A stretch of DNA of 41,565 nucleotides from Fidelibacterota bacterium (GTDB lineage: Bacteria > Fidelibacterota > UBA8477 > JABMPR01). The translations under genes and the position numbers were made by a program. Position 1 is the stretch's first letter, and each line of letters opens with the position of its first letter. The stretch lies in contig JAIPJM010000025.1 of the NCBI GenBank assembly GCA_021734255.1, positions 1 through 41,565 of the forward strand, given 5' to 3'. This document shows, in pieces, positions 1 to 8,421 of this stretch. Under the pieces are notes generated by a model. It did no database searches. It was not told the DNA's origin and was given only the letters and a program-made list of their open reading frames with translations.

Positions 1-106
1 ACATCTGAAGGACTGGTTTTGGTCTCTCATATCTGAAATTAACGCTGTATTCCTAACTTAGGCTGCAATCCATGAAAAACTGTGTAAATCCCGTCGCTAA
101 ATAAAA

Positions 107-139
107 AAGAGGCCGCCTCATGTACTGAGACAGCCTCTT
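107..139 (-). terminator. Intrinsic terminator of the acyl-CoA dehydrogenase/ETF operon
   Basis: Read on the minus strand, a 14-bp stem (arms 126-139 and 107-120, two G-U pairs) closes a 5-nt loop at 121-125 and is followed by a T-rich run (TTTTATTT). It lies 32 bases downstream of the acyl-CoA dehydrogenase stop codon, as expected for a Rho-independent terminator. Bases 1-106 hold nothing that I recognise. Confidence 0.88.
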
Positions 140-170
140 CTTACATTCCTGAATGTTAAATATTCTGAAA

Positions 171-1898
171 TCACTCCATCGTAAGGATCTGTTCCACATC
201 TGTGAATAGGGTATCAAATCCACGGGTAATGACTTCTGTGTGATGAAGTGATGTTGCGAGCGCATCCATAATATACTTCTTTGCAATAAGCATCTTTCGG
301 GGATCATCAGTCGCTTCTTCCAGCAATAAGTACCCCACATGGAGGAAGCCATACATCTCTACCAACTCGGCTGAATGAAGCTCCTGGTAGTCTTTGTCAT
401 CCTTATCCAGGACATAGGACTTACACTTCTCAACAAGTTCACGTATCTTTTTCAGCTTCTTGGCGAGTTGCTTGGCCTCATGCAGATATTCCCGGGCTTC
501 GAAATCATCGAACGCAGCGTCCGCTACACCTTTGATGACACCACCGATGGCAGCGATCACCTGTAATTGTGTCGTCCCCTCGTAGATATTTGTGATCCGC
601 ACATCGCGATAATGTCTTTCCACATTGAACTCATGCATGTAGCCCGTTCCACCGTGGATCTGGATCGCATCATAGCAGATCTTATTGGCCTTTTCTGTAA
701 TGACAAATTTTGACAGAGGCGTGAGGAATTCTGCCATGGCCTTCCAGTGCTTCATCGCACTGCGGATATCCGTGGTAGATTCTCCAGCTTCCTGCAAGCG
801 CTTCATTTCCATCTCACTGGTGGTCAACATATCGACAGCATGGGCCGTAGAGTAGATCAAGGTCCGAGAACTCTCCAGGTCAACCTTCATATTGATCAGC
901 ATGTCTGCAACGGCAGGGAAGCTCAGGATGGATTTACCAAACTGTTCCCTTTGCGCTGCATATCGCCTGGCCTCAACATACGCGGCCTGAGCAATTCCCA
1001 GCGCCTGAGCCGAAACGCCTAAGCGAGCACCATTCATCAATGCCATGACATAGGTGATCAATCCTCTTTTCCGCGTTCCTATCAACTTGGCTGGTGTATC
1101 ATGGAACTGCATTTCACACGTCGGTGACCCCTTGATGCCTAGCTTATGTTCAATTCTTCGGATCTGCACCGTGTCGTCACCGTAACAAATAAAAAGGGAG
1201 AGTCCACGACCATCCTTGGTACCTTCTTCAGAGCGGGCAAGAACAAGATTCACATCTGCATTCCCGTTGGTAATGAAGCGCTTGACCCCATTTAGATACC
1301 AGTTACCATCATCGTCCTGATAGGCTCTAGTTTTTACTGCCTGGAGATCGGATCCCGCATCCGGTTCCGTCAGGACCATGGCTCCAGTCACCTCTCCAGC
1401 GGCAAATTTGGGAAGAAATTCATCTTTGATCTCATCTGAGGCAAATTTCTCAACCGTTTCAGAAATATCCTGGAGCCCGAACAGGTTCATGAGTGATGCA
1501 TCCCCCCTGGAGATCATCTCGATGGCAAAGATGTAAAGCGTGATAGGAAGATTCAGCCCACCGTACTTTCTTTCCAGAATAAACCCCATGAGATTGGCCT
1601 GTGTCAGACGGTCAAGCGCCTCCTGCAGACCCTTAGCATAGGTGACCTTACCATCTGCAAATGTGGAGCCTAGTTCGTCGACCTCGCGGGCTCTTTCTGC
1701 CACAAAATTTCCGGCTATATCACCAACGACTTCCAGGATCCGTCTAAAATTGTCCTTGGCATCCTCATAATCACGGGGCGCATGCGGATACGTTTCTGAA
1801 TCGCTGTAATCATGCTCACGAATCCGAGTGATCTCCTCAAGATCCAGGTGATCGAATTGGAATAACAGGTCCGGGTTATCTGTGAAAAAATTTGACAT
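171..1898 (-). CDS. Acyl-CoA dehydrogenase with C-terminal extension
   Basis: This is an FAD-dependent acyl-CoA dehydrogenase that introduces the alpha-beta double bond in beta-oxidation and passes electrons to ETF. The 575-aa protein shows the family signature LTEPDAGSDLQAV near residues 157-169 and the C-terminal YRDVRITNIYEGTTQLQ, whose Glu in YEGT is the usual catalytic base. About 150 residues follow this core, so it belongs to the long subfamily (about 570-600 aa) with an extra helical C-terminal domain rather than the 380-aa type. AAGGA lies 6-7 bases before the ATG. It is the last gene after etfB and etfA and is followed by a terminator. Substrate chain length cannot be told from the sequence. 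Confidence 0.93.
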   Translation of the reverse strand: MSNFFTDNPDLLFQFDHLDLEEITRIREHDYSDSETYPHAPRDYEDAKDNFRRILEVVGDIAGNFVAERAREVDELGSTFADGKVTYAKGLQEALDRLTQANLMGFILERKYGGLNLPITLYIFAIEMISRGDASLMNLFGLQDISETVEKFASDEIKDEFLPKFAAGEVTGAMVLTEPDAGSDLQAVKTRAYQDDDGNWYLNGVKRFITNGNADVNLVLARSEEGTKDGRGLSLFICYGDDTVQIRRIEHKLGIKGSPTCEMQFHDTPAKLIGTRKRGLITYVMALMNGARLGVSAQALGIAQAAYVEARRYAAQREQFGKSILSFPAVADMLINMKVDLESSRTLIYSTAHAVDMLTTSEMEMKRLQEAGESTTDIRSAMKHWKAMAEFLTPLSKFVITEKANKICYDAIQIHGGTGYMHEFNVERHYRDVRITNIYEGTTQLQVIAAIGGVIKGVADAAFDDFEAREYLHEAKQLAKKLKKIRELVEKCKSYVLDKDDKDYQELHSAELVEMYGFLHVGYLLLEEATDDPRKMLIAKKYIMDALATSLHHTEVITRGFDTLFTDVEQILTME

Positions 1899-1907
1899 GA
1901 TACATCC

Positions 1908-2936
1908 TTAGTGTAACTGACTCTTGTAGGCAGCGATAAGTTTTGGTATGACTTCTTCCAACTTGCCACATATACCATAGTGGGCTACCGAAAAAATAGG
2001 GGCGTCTGGATCGCTATTGATGGCGATGATCTTCTGGGATTCCTGCATACCGGCTCTATGCTGAATGGCACCAGAAATACCGATGGCAATATACAGTTTT
2101 GGGCGAACGGTGGTTCCAGTCTGACCAACTTGTCGCTCCACATCGATGAGACCTGCATCAACAGCTGCCCGGGATCCGGCAACTTCTGCACCAAGTACCT
2201 TGGCCAGCTCTTTGATGAGATTGAACTTCTCCGGTGTGTCGGCACCATAGCCACCGGCCACGATGATCGGGGCTGATTTCAGATTGACAGCCGAGTCTTC
2301 CTGATGCTTTTCAATGATCCTAACTGCTGTTTCGACGGCATCCAATTCAACGGGGACCTGAATAAGTTTGCCTTTTCGGGTAGTGTCAGGCTCACCCATT
2401 TCCATGACACCTTCTCTCACAGTGGCCATCTGTATCTCAACATCTGGAGAAATAATTGTGGCTACGATGTTTCCACCAAATGCCGGTCGAATCTGAAGCA
2501 ACAGGTCTGGGTGTTCGATCTTCTTAATGGTCAGAGTCTCCACTTTCAATTCAGTACAATCGGCTGTTAAGCCAGACCTGGTGTGGGATGCTACCCGGGG
2601 CGCGATGTCCCGCCCGATATGCGTTGCACCAAAGAGTACAACACGCGGTCGTTTCTTCTCTACCAAACGAGTGATCAAATTTGCGTAGGGTTGACTACGG
2701 AATTCCTCCAGTTCTTCATCGTCAAGGAGATAGACATTATCCGCACCGTGGGCATACAAAATCTTCGCAAGAGAGCCTACTTTATGACCCAGTAGGACAG
2801 CACTCACTCCAGAATCCATTTTCTCAGCCAGGGTACCCGCCTTGTGCATGAGCTCAAGACTCACATCGGCAAGTTGTCCGTTGGTCTGTTCGGCAAACAC
2901 CCAAACCGTATCTTTAATATTTTTACTCATCATCAT
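1908..2936 (-). CDS. etfA: Electron transfer flavoprotein alpha subunit
   Basis: This 342-aa protein is the ETF alpha/FixB subunit, which carries the FAD that accepts electrons from acyl-CoA dehydrogenases and passes them to a quinone reductase. The C-terminal FAD-binding domain is clear: a segment beginning IIVAGGYGADTPEKF, then GSRAAVDAGL, then QVGQTGTTVRPKLYIAIGISGAIQH and INSDPDAPIF. The first codons are ATGATGATG directly abutting the etfB stop codon (TAAATG), so translation is probably coupled; any of the three ATGs could be used. The acyl-CoA dehydrogenase follows 9 bases later. Nothing suggests the bifurcating ETF type, but sequence reading alone does not exclude it. Confidence 0.93.
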   Translation of the reverse strand: MMMSKNIKDTVWVFAEQTNGQLADVSLELMHKAGTLAEKMDSGVSAVLLGHKVGSLAKILYAHGADNVYLLDDEELEEFRSQPYANLITRLVEKKRPRVVLFGATHIGRDIAPRVASHTRSGLTADCTELKVETLTIKKIEHPDLLLQIRPAFGGNIVATIISPDVEIQMATVREGVMEMGEPDTTRKGKLIQVPVELDAVETAVRIIEKHQEDSAVNLKSAPIIVAGGYGADTPEKFNLIKELAKVLGAEVAGSRAAVDAGLIDVERQVGQTGTTVRPKLYIAIGISGAIQHRAGMQESQKIIAINSDPDAPIFSVAHYGICGKLEEVIPKLIAAYKSQLH

Positions 2937-3836
2937 TTATCCGAAAATGTGATCCTGCATGAGTTCTTCGATCATTTCTGTCATCCCCTCCTGTGTTGGA
3001 GGAACCTCCTTGAATTCAGAACCACTCAGTACGACGTTTTCGACTTTATGAACTTTGGTTGGTGATCCAGCCAGCCCGCACATGCTGACATCTGCATCAA
3101 TATCTTCAATGTTCCAGGTTTCGATGTACAGTTCCTCGGCCTTCAATTTCTCAAGAAGGTCTTCCATCCACACCAGATCGTGACTTTCTTCAGCAAGGGC
3201 CTGAACCTCAAATTTTGATTGGGCACGTTTGTATGTGCATAATCGTTTTACATCAAATGGTCTCGGGTCAGCGGCATCTTTGGTCACTGTGAGAAGCACA
3301 GGTAAGGGTGCTTCCAATACCTCGTATCCATTTTTGATTGCCCGTTTTGCGGTGATCCGCCTCTTTTTCAGGTCTAGATCCTGAATTTCAAGCGTATAGG
3401 ATATCTGCGGAATATTCAGCTTTTCAGCCGTCTGTGGACCAACCTGGGCTGTGTCACCATCGATGGCCTGTCTCCCACCAAAAATGAGGTCATACTCACC
3501 GATATGCTGTATGGCTTTATACAGGGCATAGGACGTGGCCAGGGTATCAGCCGCCGCGAATCGACGATCAGAGACCAAAATAGCGCGATCAGCACCCATA
3601 TAGAGGCATTCTCTAAGCATATTTGCAGCATTTGGGGGACCCATAGTAAGTACAGTGATGTGCCCACCGTGTTGATCTTTTAATCGAAGCGCAAGCTCAA
3701 GAGCTTCCTTATCCTCGGGGTTGAAAATTGCAGGCAACTTCGCCCGATTAACCGTTCCGTCTGGTCTCATGACATCTCCAGAAATGTTGCTGGTATCGGG
3801 TACCTGCTTAACAAGAACGATGGTGTGAAGGGACAT
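2937..3836 (-). CDS. etfB: Electron transfer flavoprotein beta subunit
   Basis: This 299-aa protein is the ETF beta/FixA partner of the downstream alpha subunit. The N-terminus (IVLVKQVPDTSN), the NPEDKEALELALRLKD segment, ITVLTMGPP, GADRAILVSDRRFAAADT and the ATP/AMP-loop-like IFGGRQAIDGDTAQVGPQ are typical. At 299 aa it is longer than the roughly 255-aa average, with an acidic C-terminal tail. It is the first gene of the etfB-etfA-acyl-CoA dehydrogenase cluster. An AGGAG sits about 10 bases before the ATG. Confidence 0.93.
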   Translation of the reverse strand: MSLHTIVLVKQVPDTSNISGDVMRPDGTVNRAKLPAIFNPEDKEALELALRLKDQHGGHITVLTMGPPNAANMLRECLYMGADRAILVSDRRFAAADTLATSYALYKAIQHIGEYDLIFGGRQAIDGDTAQVGPQTAEKLNIPQISYTLEIQDLDLKKRRITAKRAIKNGYEVLEAPLPVLLTVTKDAADPRPFDVKRLCTYKRAQSKFEVQALAEESHDLVWMEDLLEKLKAEELYIETWNIEDIDADVSMCGLAGSPTKVHKVENVVLSGSEFKEVPPTQEGMTEMIEELMQDHIFG

Positions 3837-3912
3837 TCAGTTCTACTCCTCAATACAAACGTTTGATGAATATAGTCAGATACATCACTTTTATAAATGC
3901 TAACTTAAACAA

Positions 3913-5283
3913 CTAATTTTTCATGAATGGTATTCGCCAATTTTTGGGATTGAATACCGTCTTAATCCAGCGCCAATTGACGACCGTTCTTTCACGTGAG
4001 ACCTGATAGCTGATCCATAGCCCGATCAGCGCCATGAGACCATTTGGAGCCCACATTGCAAGGATTGGATCCACGATTCGTCGGTCTGCTAGTTCCTCCC
4101 CCGCCAACATGGACGCCCAGTAAATGAAAAACATGCCCATGGCGACACCGATGGTACCACTGGACTTTCTGGTCATGATGCCTAGAGGAGTTCCGATGAG
4201 GACGAAAACCAGGCAGGTGACTGCGATGGCATATTTCTTATGAACCTCTACCAGATATTTGTTGATCTGTTTCAGGTAGCTATTCAGAAGTCGGTCCTGA
4301 CTCTGCAGCTTATCCACGGTTCGATTCCATTTCCTGGTAGTTGACGAGATGGTTTTAACACCCTCTATCGGCTTGCGTTTCAGCGTATCCATAAGTGCCA
4401 CAATGTCAGCAGTAGAGTCACCATCAAAGAGGGGACTGCTATTTATAATAGACTGCATACGGTCGATGGTCCGATCATAGCGCCCTTCATTTTCAGCGAT
4501 GCGTTCATACATCATTGCAGGTGTCATCTCGCGGTCACCCCTTACGGCGGTCTCACGGCGTTTTAGTTCCATGTTGTTCACTTTGACCGTGATACGTGTG
4601 GAATCAAAATACTCGCGTTGATAATCATCCAGTTTTTCCAGGTCCAGTAGGTGTTTTTCACCATTGTAGAGGGTGAAGATGATCTGCCCTCCTACTGTTC
4701 TGGCATGGCCACTTTCAGCGAAGATAGAGACCTGTTCTCTTTTTTCACTTTTTGAAAAAATGATAACACCCTTCAGTCCCTCCTCTGTGACTTCATTGAC
4801 ACGAATATTATAGTCAGGCAGATTGTCGATAAAATATCCGGGGACGATATCCATATCAGGACGCTTCCGGTATATGTCCGAGCCCAGTAATCGCGCCCGG
4901 TGATTCACATCAGGAAGAATTGAGGTATTAAAGTAAAGTGTAAATCCACCGACGAGAAAAGCAAAGGCCATAGCCGGAAGCATGATGCGCGGCAGTGACA
5001 TTCCTCCAGACCGCATAGCGGTGACCTCATGGTCTGTTGCGAGTCTGCCATAGGCTAATAAAACAGCAACAAGTACAGACAGCGGCATGGCGATGGCCAG
5101 TATCCAGGCAAGGTTCAGAATGATGTATTCCAGGATGACCAGGATAGACAAACCCTTCCCGAGTATCCGGTCCATGGCTCGAATGACAAAATTGACCAAA
5201 AAGATGAGTGTCAGCACCAGTAAAGAATACAGGAATGGAGACAGTAGCTCCTTAAAGACGTATCTATCTACGGTTTTAATCAT
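3913..5283 (-). CDS. LptF/LptG (YjgP/YjgQ) family permease
   Basis: The 456-aa protein belongs to the LptF/LptG family, the membrane subunits of the ABC transporter that extracts lipopolysaccharide from the inner membrane. The N-terminus (MIKTVDRYVFKELLSPFLYS) is diagnostic. It is followed by three predicted helices, a large beta-rich periplasmic domain (about residues 125-330, with charged helical insertions) and three C-terminal helices (about 345-430). Whether it is LptF or LptG is not certain; only one copy is in this window and no LptB ATPase is nearby. The SDR gene upstream ends 15 bases before its ATG, so the two are likely cotranscribed. Confidence 0.85.
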   Translation of the reverse strand: MIKTVDRYVFKELLSPFLYSLLVLTLIFLVNFVIRAMDRILGKGLSILVILEYIILNLAWILAIAMPLSVLVAVLLAYGRLATDHEVTAMRSGGMSLPRIMLPAMAFAFLVGGFTLYFNTSILPDVNHRARLLGSDIYRKRPDMDIVPGYFIDNLPDYNIRVNEVTEEGLKGVIIFSKSEKREQVSIFAESGHARTVGGQIIFTLYNGEKHLLDLEKLDDYQREYFDSTRITVKVNNMELKRRETAVRGDREMTPAMMYERIAENEGRYDRTIDRMQSIINSSPLFDGDSTADIVALMDTLKRKPIEGVKTISSTTRKWNRTVDKLQSQDRLLNSYLKQINKYLVEVHKKYAIAVTCLVFVLIGTPLGIMTRKSSGTIGVAMGMFFIYWASMLAGEELADRRIVDPILAMWAPNGLMALIGLWISYQVSRERTVVNWRWIKTVFNPKNWRIPFMKN

Positions 5284-5298
5284 TCCGATAGCAAGTTC

Positions 5299-6117
5299 TC
5301 AATCATGGGTCGTATTCTCTTCTGATTTACCTTTTCGTCCCTGGACAGCCATCTTGGTGAATGCTCGAGTGACGATCCAATCGAAGATGAAATCGGGCAT
5401 AGCTTTGACAAGATGTATAATGATCGCCATCTGCCAAGGGAAAGTGAATCGTTTACGACCCCGTTCAATCGCCTGGATCACCTTTTTAGTGGCCACATCA
5501 ACATCGATCATAAAAGGCATTGGAATGGTGTTTTTGTCCGTCATGGGTGTCCTGACGAACCCGGGGCTGATGTCGGTGACCTTGACCCCATAATATTGTA
5601 CAGAGAACCTTAGAGCCTCCATATATGTCTTGAGAGCCGCCTTTGTTGCGCTGTATGGTGCACTTCCTGGTAAGCCTCTGAACCCGGCGATGCTAGTGAC
5701 TCCGACAAGATGTCCCTGCTTTGCCTGGACCATTTGATAGGCGAAAAATTCAAGGGTTTGAATTGATGCTCGAAAGTTCAGATCCAGTATCTGATTGAAT
5801 ACGTGAATATTGTTGTCTCCGGGGTATTTCATCCGACCACCCCAGCCAGCATTAGCGATCACCAGGTCAAACCCGGCTGAATCATTCTGCGCCTGATCCA
5901 GAGTAGAAAGCAAAGCTTGCTGATCCGTGGCATCACAGACGAGGACATGACCTTCCCCTCCAAGCGTTCCGATCTCAATAGCCAGGTCCTTTAGTCGTTG
6001 CTCGCTCCGTGCAAGAAGCCAGATGGATGCACCCATCCGTGCATAATCCAGGGCCAGCTGGCGCCCGATACCCGTACTGGCACCGGTTATCAGAATCTTG
6101 TTAAATTTGGTACTCAA
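5299..6117 (-). CDS. Short-chain dehydrogenase/reductase (SDR)
   Basis: A classical SDR of 272 aa with an NAD(P)-binding Rossmann fold. It shows TGASTGIG (TGxxxGxG, residues about 11-18), the NAG motif (VIANAGWGG), a serine strand (LVGVTSIAG) and the catalytic YxxxK (PYSATKAA). The C-terminal 50 residues are hydrophobic and basic (WQMAIIIHLVKAMPDF...), suggesting membrane association and a lipophilic substrate. The start codon is TTG, 14 bases after the aldo/keto reductase stop, with GGAA just upstream. The substrate is unknown. Confidence 0.88.
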   Translation of the reverse strand: MSTKFNKILITGASTGIGRQLALDYARMGASIWLLARSEQRLKDLAIEIGTLGGEGHVLVCDATDQQALLSTLDQAQNDSAGFDLVIANAGWGGRMKYPGDNNIHVFNQILDLNFRASIQTLEFFAYQMVQAKQGHLVGVTSIAGFRGLPGSAPYSATKAALKTYMEALRFSVQYYGVKVTDISPGFVRTPMTDKNTIPMPFMIDVDVATKKVIQAIERGRKRFTFPWQMAIIIHLVKAMPDFIFDWIVTRAFTKMAVQGRKGKSEENTTHD

Positions 6118-6131
6118 GCTTGTTCCAGCAT

Positions 6132-7070
6132 CTAGAGTGTGATAGCTGGCATATCAGAAGCTGCGCAATTCTCCGCTACCTGTTCTGGCGTCTTCCCACC
6201 AGGAATGGATACGTTACAGGCGGGATGTGAAATTCCGAAGCGCAGCGCGATCTGAGCTGGGCTCCAATCTTCATAGCGTGAATAGAGCGCTTCCATAGAT
6301 TCCATCTTACTCAGATAACTCTCAAGCTTCTCGGCATCAAGGTTGAATCGCCGGTGATCATCCTCACCAAAGGTGCTATTCCGGTCAAACTTTCCACTCA
6401 GAAGACCAAACAGCATGGGGATACGTACGATGACCCCAATCCCGTGCTCGATCGCTTTAGGAAAGAGTAGTTTTTCAGCTTTACGTTCAAGCAGATTGTA
6501 CCTGACCTGTATGCAGTCCAGAAGATCAGCATGGTCATCCAGCAGATGTGCCTGTTCTGTCTCCTTAAACGACTGAATGGAGAGTCCGGCATGTTTGATC
6601 TTACCCTGCTCCTTCAAGATGGTCAGGGCTTCCCAGGGCTCATCCCGCTCCAGTTTTTCAAGGTCGGGACTGTGAAGTTGAAGAATATCCAGGGCATCTA
6701 CGCCTAATCTTTTCAGGCTCTTTTCGGCTGCTTCGATGAGATAGTCCCTGGCGTAATTCTGCTGAATGGCGCCGTATCCTTCATCTTTTTCATCCCCGGC
6801 ATAATAGAAATCATTCCCTGCTTTTGTGGCAACAACGATTTCCCCCTTGCCCCGTTCTTTCAGAACCTGTGCAATAAGATCCTCTGAATGACCAAATCCA
6901 TAAACATCCGCAGTATCAATGAAAGTTACGCCATTGTCGAGTGCAGCATGGAGGGCCCTGATCGAAACTTCGTCATCGGTAGGTCCCCAGTTCATCCCTC
7001 CGATGGCCCAGGCACCAAATCCGATAGTTGAAATCCGCGGCCCTCGTTTACCTAATTGAGTGTATTGCAT
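6132..7070 (-). CDS. Aldo/keto reductase
   Basis: A 312-aa NAD(P)H-dependent aldo/keto reductase with a TIM barrel. It shows FIDTADVYGFGHSE with the catalytic Asp and Tyr, the Lys in VVATKAGND, and the His in ILQLHSPD, so the full tetrad is present. The C-terminal NADPH-binding segment is recognisable (CNVSIPGGKTPEQVAEN). GGGGAGAG lies just upstream of the ATG. It is first in a minus-strand run with the SDR and permease genes, and it is divergent from nikR across a 134-base gap. Its physiological substrate cannot be inferred. Confidence 0.92.
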   Translation of the reverse strand: MQYTQLGKRGPRISTIGFGAWAIGGMNWGPTDDEVSIRALHAALDNGVTFIDTADVYGFGHSEDLIAQVLKERGKGEIVVATKAGNDFYYAGDEKDEGYGAIQQNYARDYLIEAAEKSLKRLGVDALDILQLHSPDLEKLERDEPWEALTILKEQGKIKHAGLSIQSFKETEQAHLLDDHADLLDCIQVRYNLLERKAEKLLFPKAIEHGIGVIVRIPMLFGLLSGKFDRNSTFGEDDHRRFNLDAEKLESYLSKMESMEALYSRYEDWSPAQIALRFGISHPACNVSIPGGKTPEQVAENCAASDMPAITL

Positions 7071-7163
7071 GATCTCTCCCCATGGTTATTTAGCGTAGAA
7101 ATTGCATCTGAATACCTGTGAATGCCAGTTTTGAATCGTCCCGGCACTTGCTCTTAAAAACAC

Positions 7164-7190
7164 GTGGCACGATTATTTATTTCGTGCTAC
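7164..7190. promoter_or_regulatory. Probable NikR operator upstream of nikR
   Basis: An inverted repeat of 9-bp arms GTGGCACGA and TCGTGCTAC (8 of 9 pairs) with a 9-base spacer. It ends 14 bases before the nikR ATG. Total size (27 bp) and two-half-site layout match the known NikR operators (about 28 bp in E. coli), although the half-site sequence differs. It overlaps a weak sigma70-like promoter (TTGCTC at 7148, GATTAT at 7171), consistent with nickel-dependent autorepression. Assignment to NikR is by position. Confidence 0.65.
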
Positions 7191-7204
7191 ATTATGTACA
7201 AATT

Positions 7205-7618
7205 ATGAATACATTACAAAGATTTGGTGTTTCGGTGGACGGCGATCTCCTGGCCAAGTTCGATGAGTTCATTGCTGATCGAAATTATAAAAACCGCTCT
7301 GAAGCACTGAGAGACCTCATGCGTGACGCCCTGGTCAAGGAGCAGTGGACAGAGGATGAGATCATTGCTGGCGCCATCGCCTTCGTCTATGATCATCACA
7401 AGGGCAAGCTGGTGAATAAGCTCATGGAGCTTCAGCATCACCACCATCATATCATCATCTCCTCTCAGCACATCCATCTTGATCATGATAACTGTATGGA
7501 GATCATCATGGCCAAAGGTGCGGCCAAGGAGATCGGTCAACTGCACGATTCCATCCGGTCCATGAAGGGCGTCAAGCACGTAGATCTGCTCAGATCAACA
7601 ACAGGAAAAGAATTTTAG
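7205..7618 (+). CDS. nikR: Nickel-responsive transcriptional regulator NikR
   Basis: A ribbon-helix-helix repressor that binds operator DNA when loaded with Ni(II). The N-terminal RHH domain (LQRFGVSVDGDLLAKFDEF...NRSEALRDLMRD) is followed by the ACT-like metal-binding domain. The nickel ligands HxH and Cys are visible in SQHIHLDHDNCMEI, and an additional run HHHHHIIISS precedes them. Starting at ATG 7205 gives 137 aa, the usual family length; a longer frame beginning at 7118 would run through the operator and is unlikely. No obvious Shine-Dalgarno sequence precedes it, so the message may be nearly leaderless. It heads the nickel transport operon. Confidence 0.93.
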   Translation: MNTLQRFGVSVDGDLLAKFDEFIADRNYKNRSEALRDLMRDALVKEQWTEDEIIAGAIAFVYDHHKGKLVNKLMELQHHHHHIIISSQHIHLDHDNCMEIIMAKGAAKEIGQLHDSIRSMKGVKHVDLLRSTTGKEF

Positions 7619-7626
7619 GGGGAAAC

Positions 7627-7809
7627 ATGAAGCGATTCAAGCTTTGCTATTTTGCTATACTAAATCTCATCACCTGGACCACCCTTTTGGCCCATGGCCA
7701 TGATGAGCACCATCATTTTCACTGGGACGATGCGATCATAGGCTTATTACTCATCACATTGATCTTCATCATCTGGTCCATTTATTTGAAGCGGAAAAAA
7801 TCGAAATAA
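7627..7809 (+). CDS. Small His-rich membrane protein of the nickel transporter operon
   Basis: A 60-aa protein with a signal-like N-terminal helix (residues about 5-22). A histidine/acidic cluster HGHDEHHHFHWDD follows at about 23-35, then a transmembrane helix (about 37-52) and a basic tail KRKKSK. It lies 8 bases after nikR and its stop codon abuts the ATG of nikM (TAAATG). Position suggests it replaces or assists the accessory subunits NikN, NikL or CbiN of ECF nickel/cobalt transporters, which are also small and membrane-bound; the His cluster could capture periplasmic Ni(II). No clear homology to those subunits is visible, so the function is inferred. Confidence 0.8.
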   Translation: MKRFKLCYFAILNLITWTTLLAHGHDEHHHFHWDDAIIGLLLITLIFIIWSIYLKRKKSK

Positions 7810-8421
7810 ATGCACATCCCTGATGGCTTTCTCAATCCCGCTGTAAGCGTGTCCACGACTGCGATTTCAGCAGCCATTCTGGCTGGCAGTCTGAGAAAGG
7901 TCAATCAACAGGTCGAACCACAGCAGATCCCGCTCATGGGTGTCCTGGCCAGCTTTGTCTTTCTCATTCAGCTCTTCAGCTTCCCTGTGGGTGCCGGTAC
8001 TTCGGTTCACCTTAGCGGGGCTCTGCTGATCAGCATCATTCTTGGCCCGTTATCAGGGTTTATTATCATCACGATCGCTCTGATCGCGATGGCCCTTTTA
8101 TTCCAGCATGGTGGTATTTTCAGTCTCGGTGCAAACGCACTGAATATTGCCGGCGTTGGCTGTTTTCTAGGCTATGGCACCTACCGACTGATACCTGGGG
8201 ATCGGGTCTCCATTGTCATCGCAGGACTTATTACTGGTTTGGTTTCCTCAGCTCTCCTGGCACTAGAACTATACGCGTCTGACATGTTGGACCTATCAGC
8301 CGGTCTGTTGAGTATGCTATCGATCTATGGCAGCGCTGGACTCATAGAGGGACTGGCAACCCTCATGATAGTACTGTTCATCCGCAAAGTAAAACCAGAG
8401 ATCATGGGGTCCATGGTATGA
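7810..8421 (+). CDS. nikM: ECF nickel transporter substrate-binding subunit NikM (CbiM family)
   Basis: The 203-aa protein begins MHIPDGFL, the hallmark N-terminus of CbiM/NikM, where the N-terminal amine and His2 coordinate the metal ion. About six to seven hydrophobic segments follow, with the conserved FPVGAGTSVHLSGALL and GPLSGFIIITIALIAMALLF regions. It is short and lacks a fused NikN domain, which fits the separate small protein encoded just upstream. Nickel rather than cobalt is favoured because nikR heads the operon and a [NiFe] hydrogenase is encoded 26 kb away. Its stop overlaps the next ATG (ATGA). Confidence 0.93.
   Translation: MHIPDGFLNPAVSVSTTAISAAILAGSLRKVNQQVEPQQIPLMGVLASFVFLIQLFSFPVGAGTSVHLSGALLISIILGPLSGFIIITIALIAMALLFQHGGIFSLGANALNIAGVGCFLGYGTYRLIPGDRVSIVIAGLITGLVSSALLALELYASDMLDLSAGLLSMLSIYGSAGLIEGLATLMIVLFIRKVKPEIMGSMV

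Noticed and set aside
53-352. Minus-strand reading frame of 99 aa overlapping the acyl-CoA dehydrogenase end
   Set aside because: It lies inside the real gene and its terminator, in another frame, with no family features.
7165-7180. TGGCACG as a sigma54 -24 element upstream of nikR
   Set aside because: No TTGC or GC at the required spacing; the sequence is the operator arm.
7118-7204. Longer N-terminus for NikR
   Set aside because: It would translate across the palindromic operator and add about 29 residues not found in the family; ATG 7205 gives the normal length.
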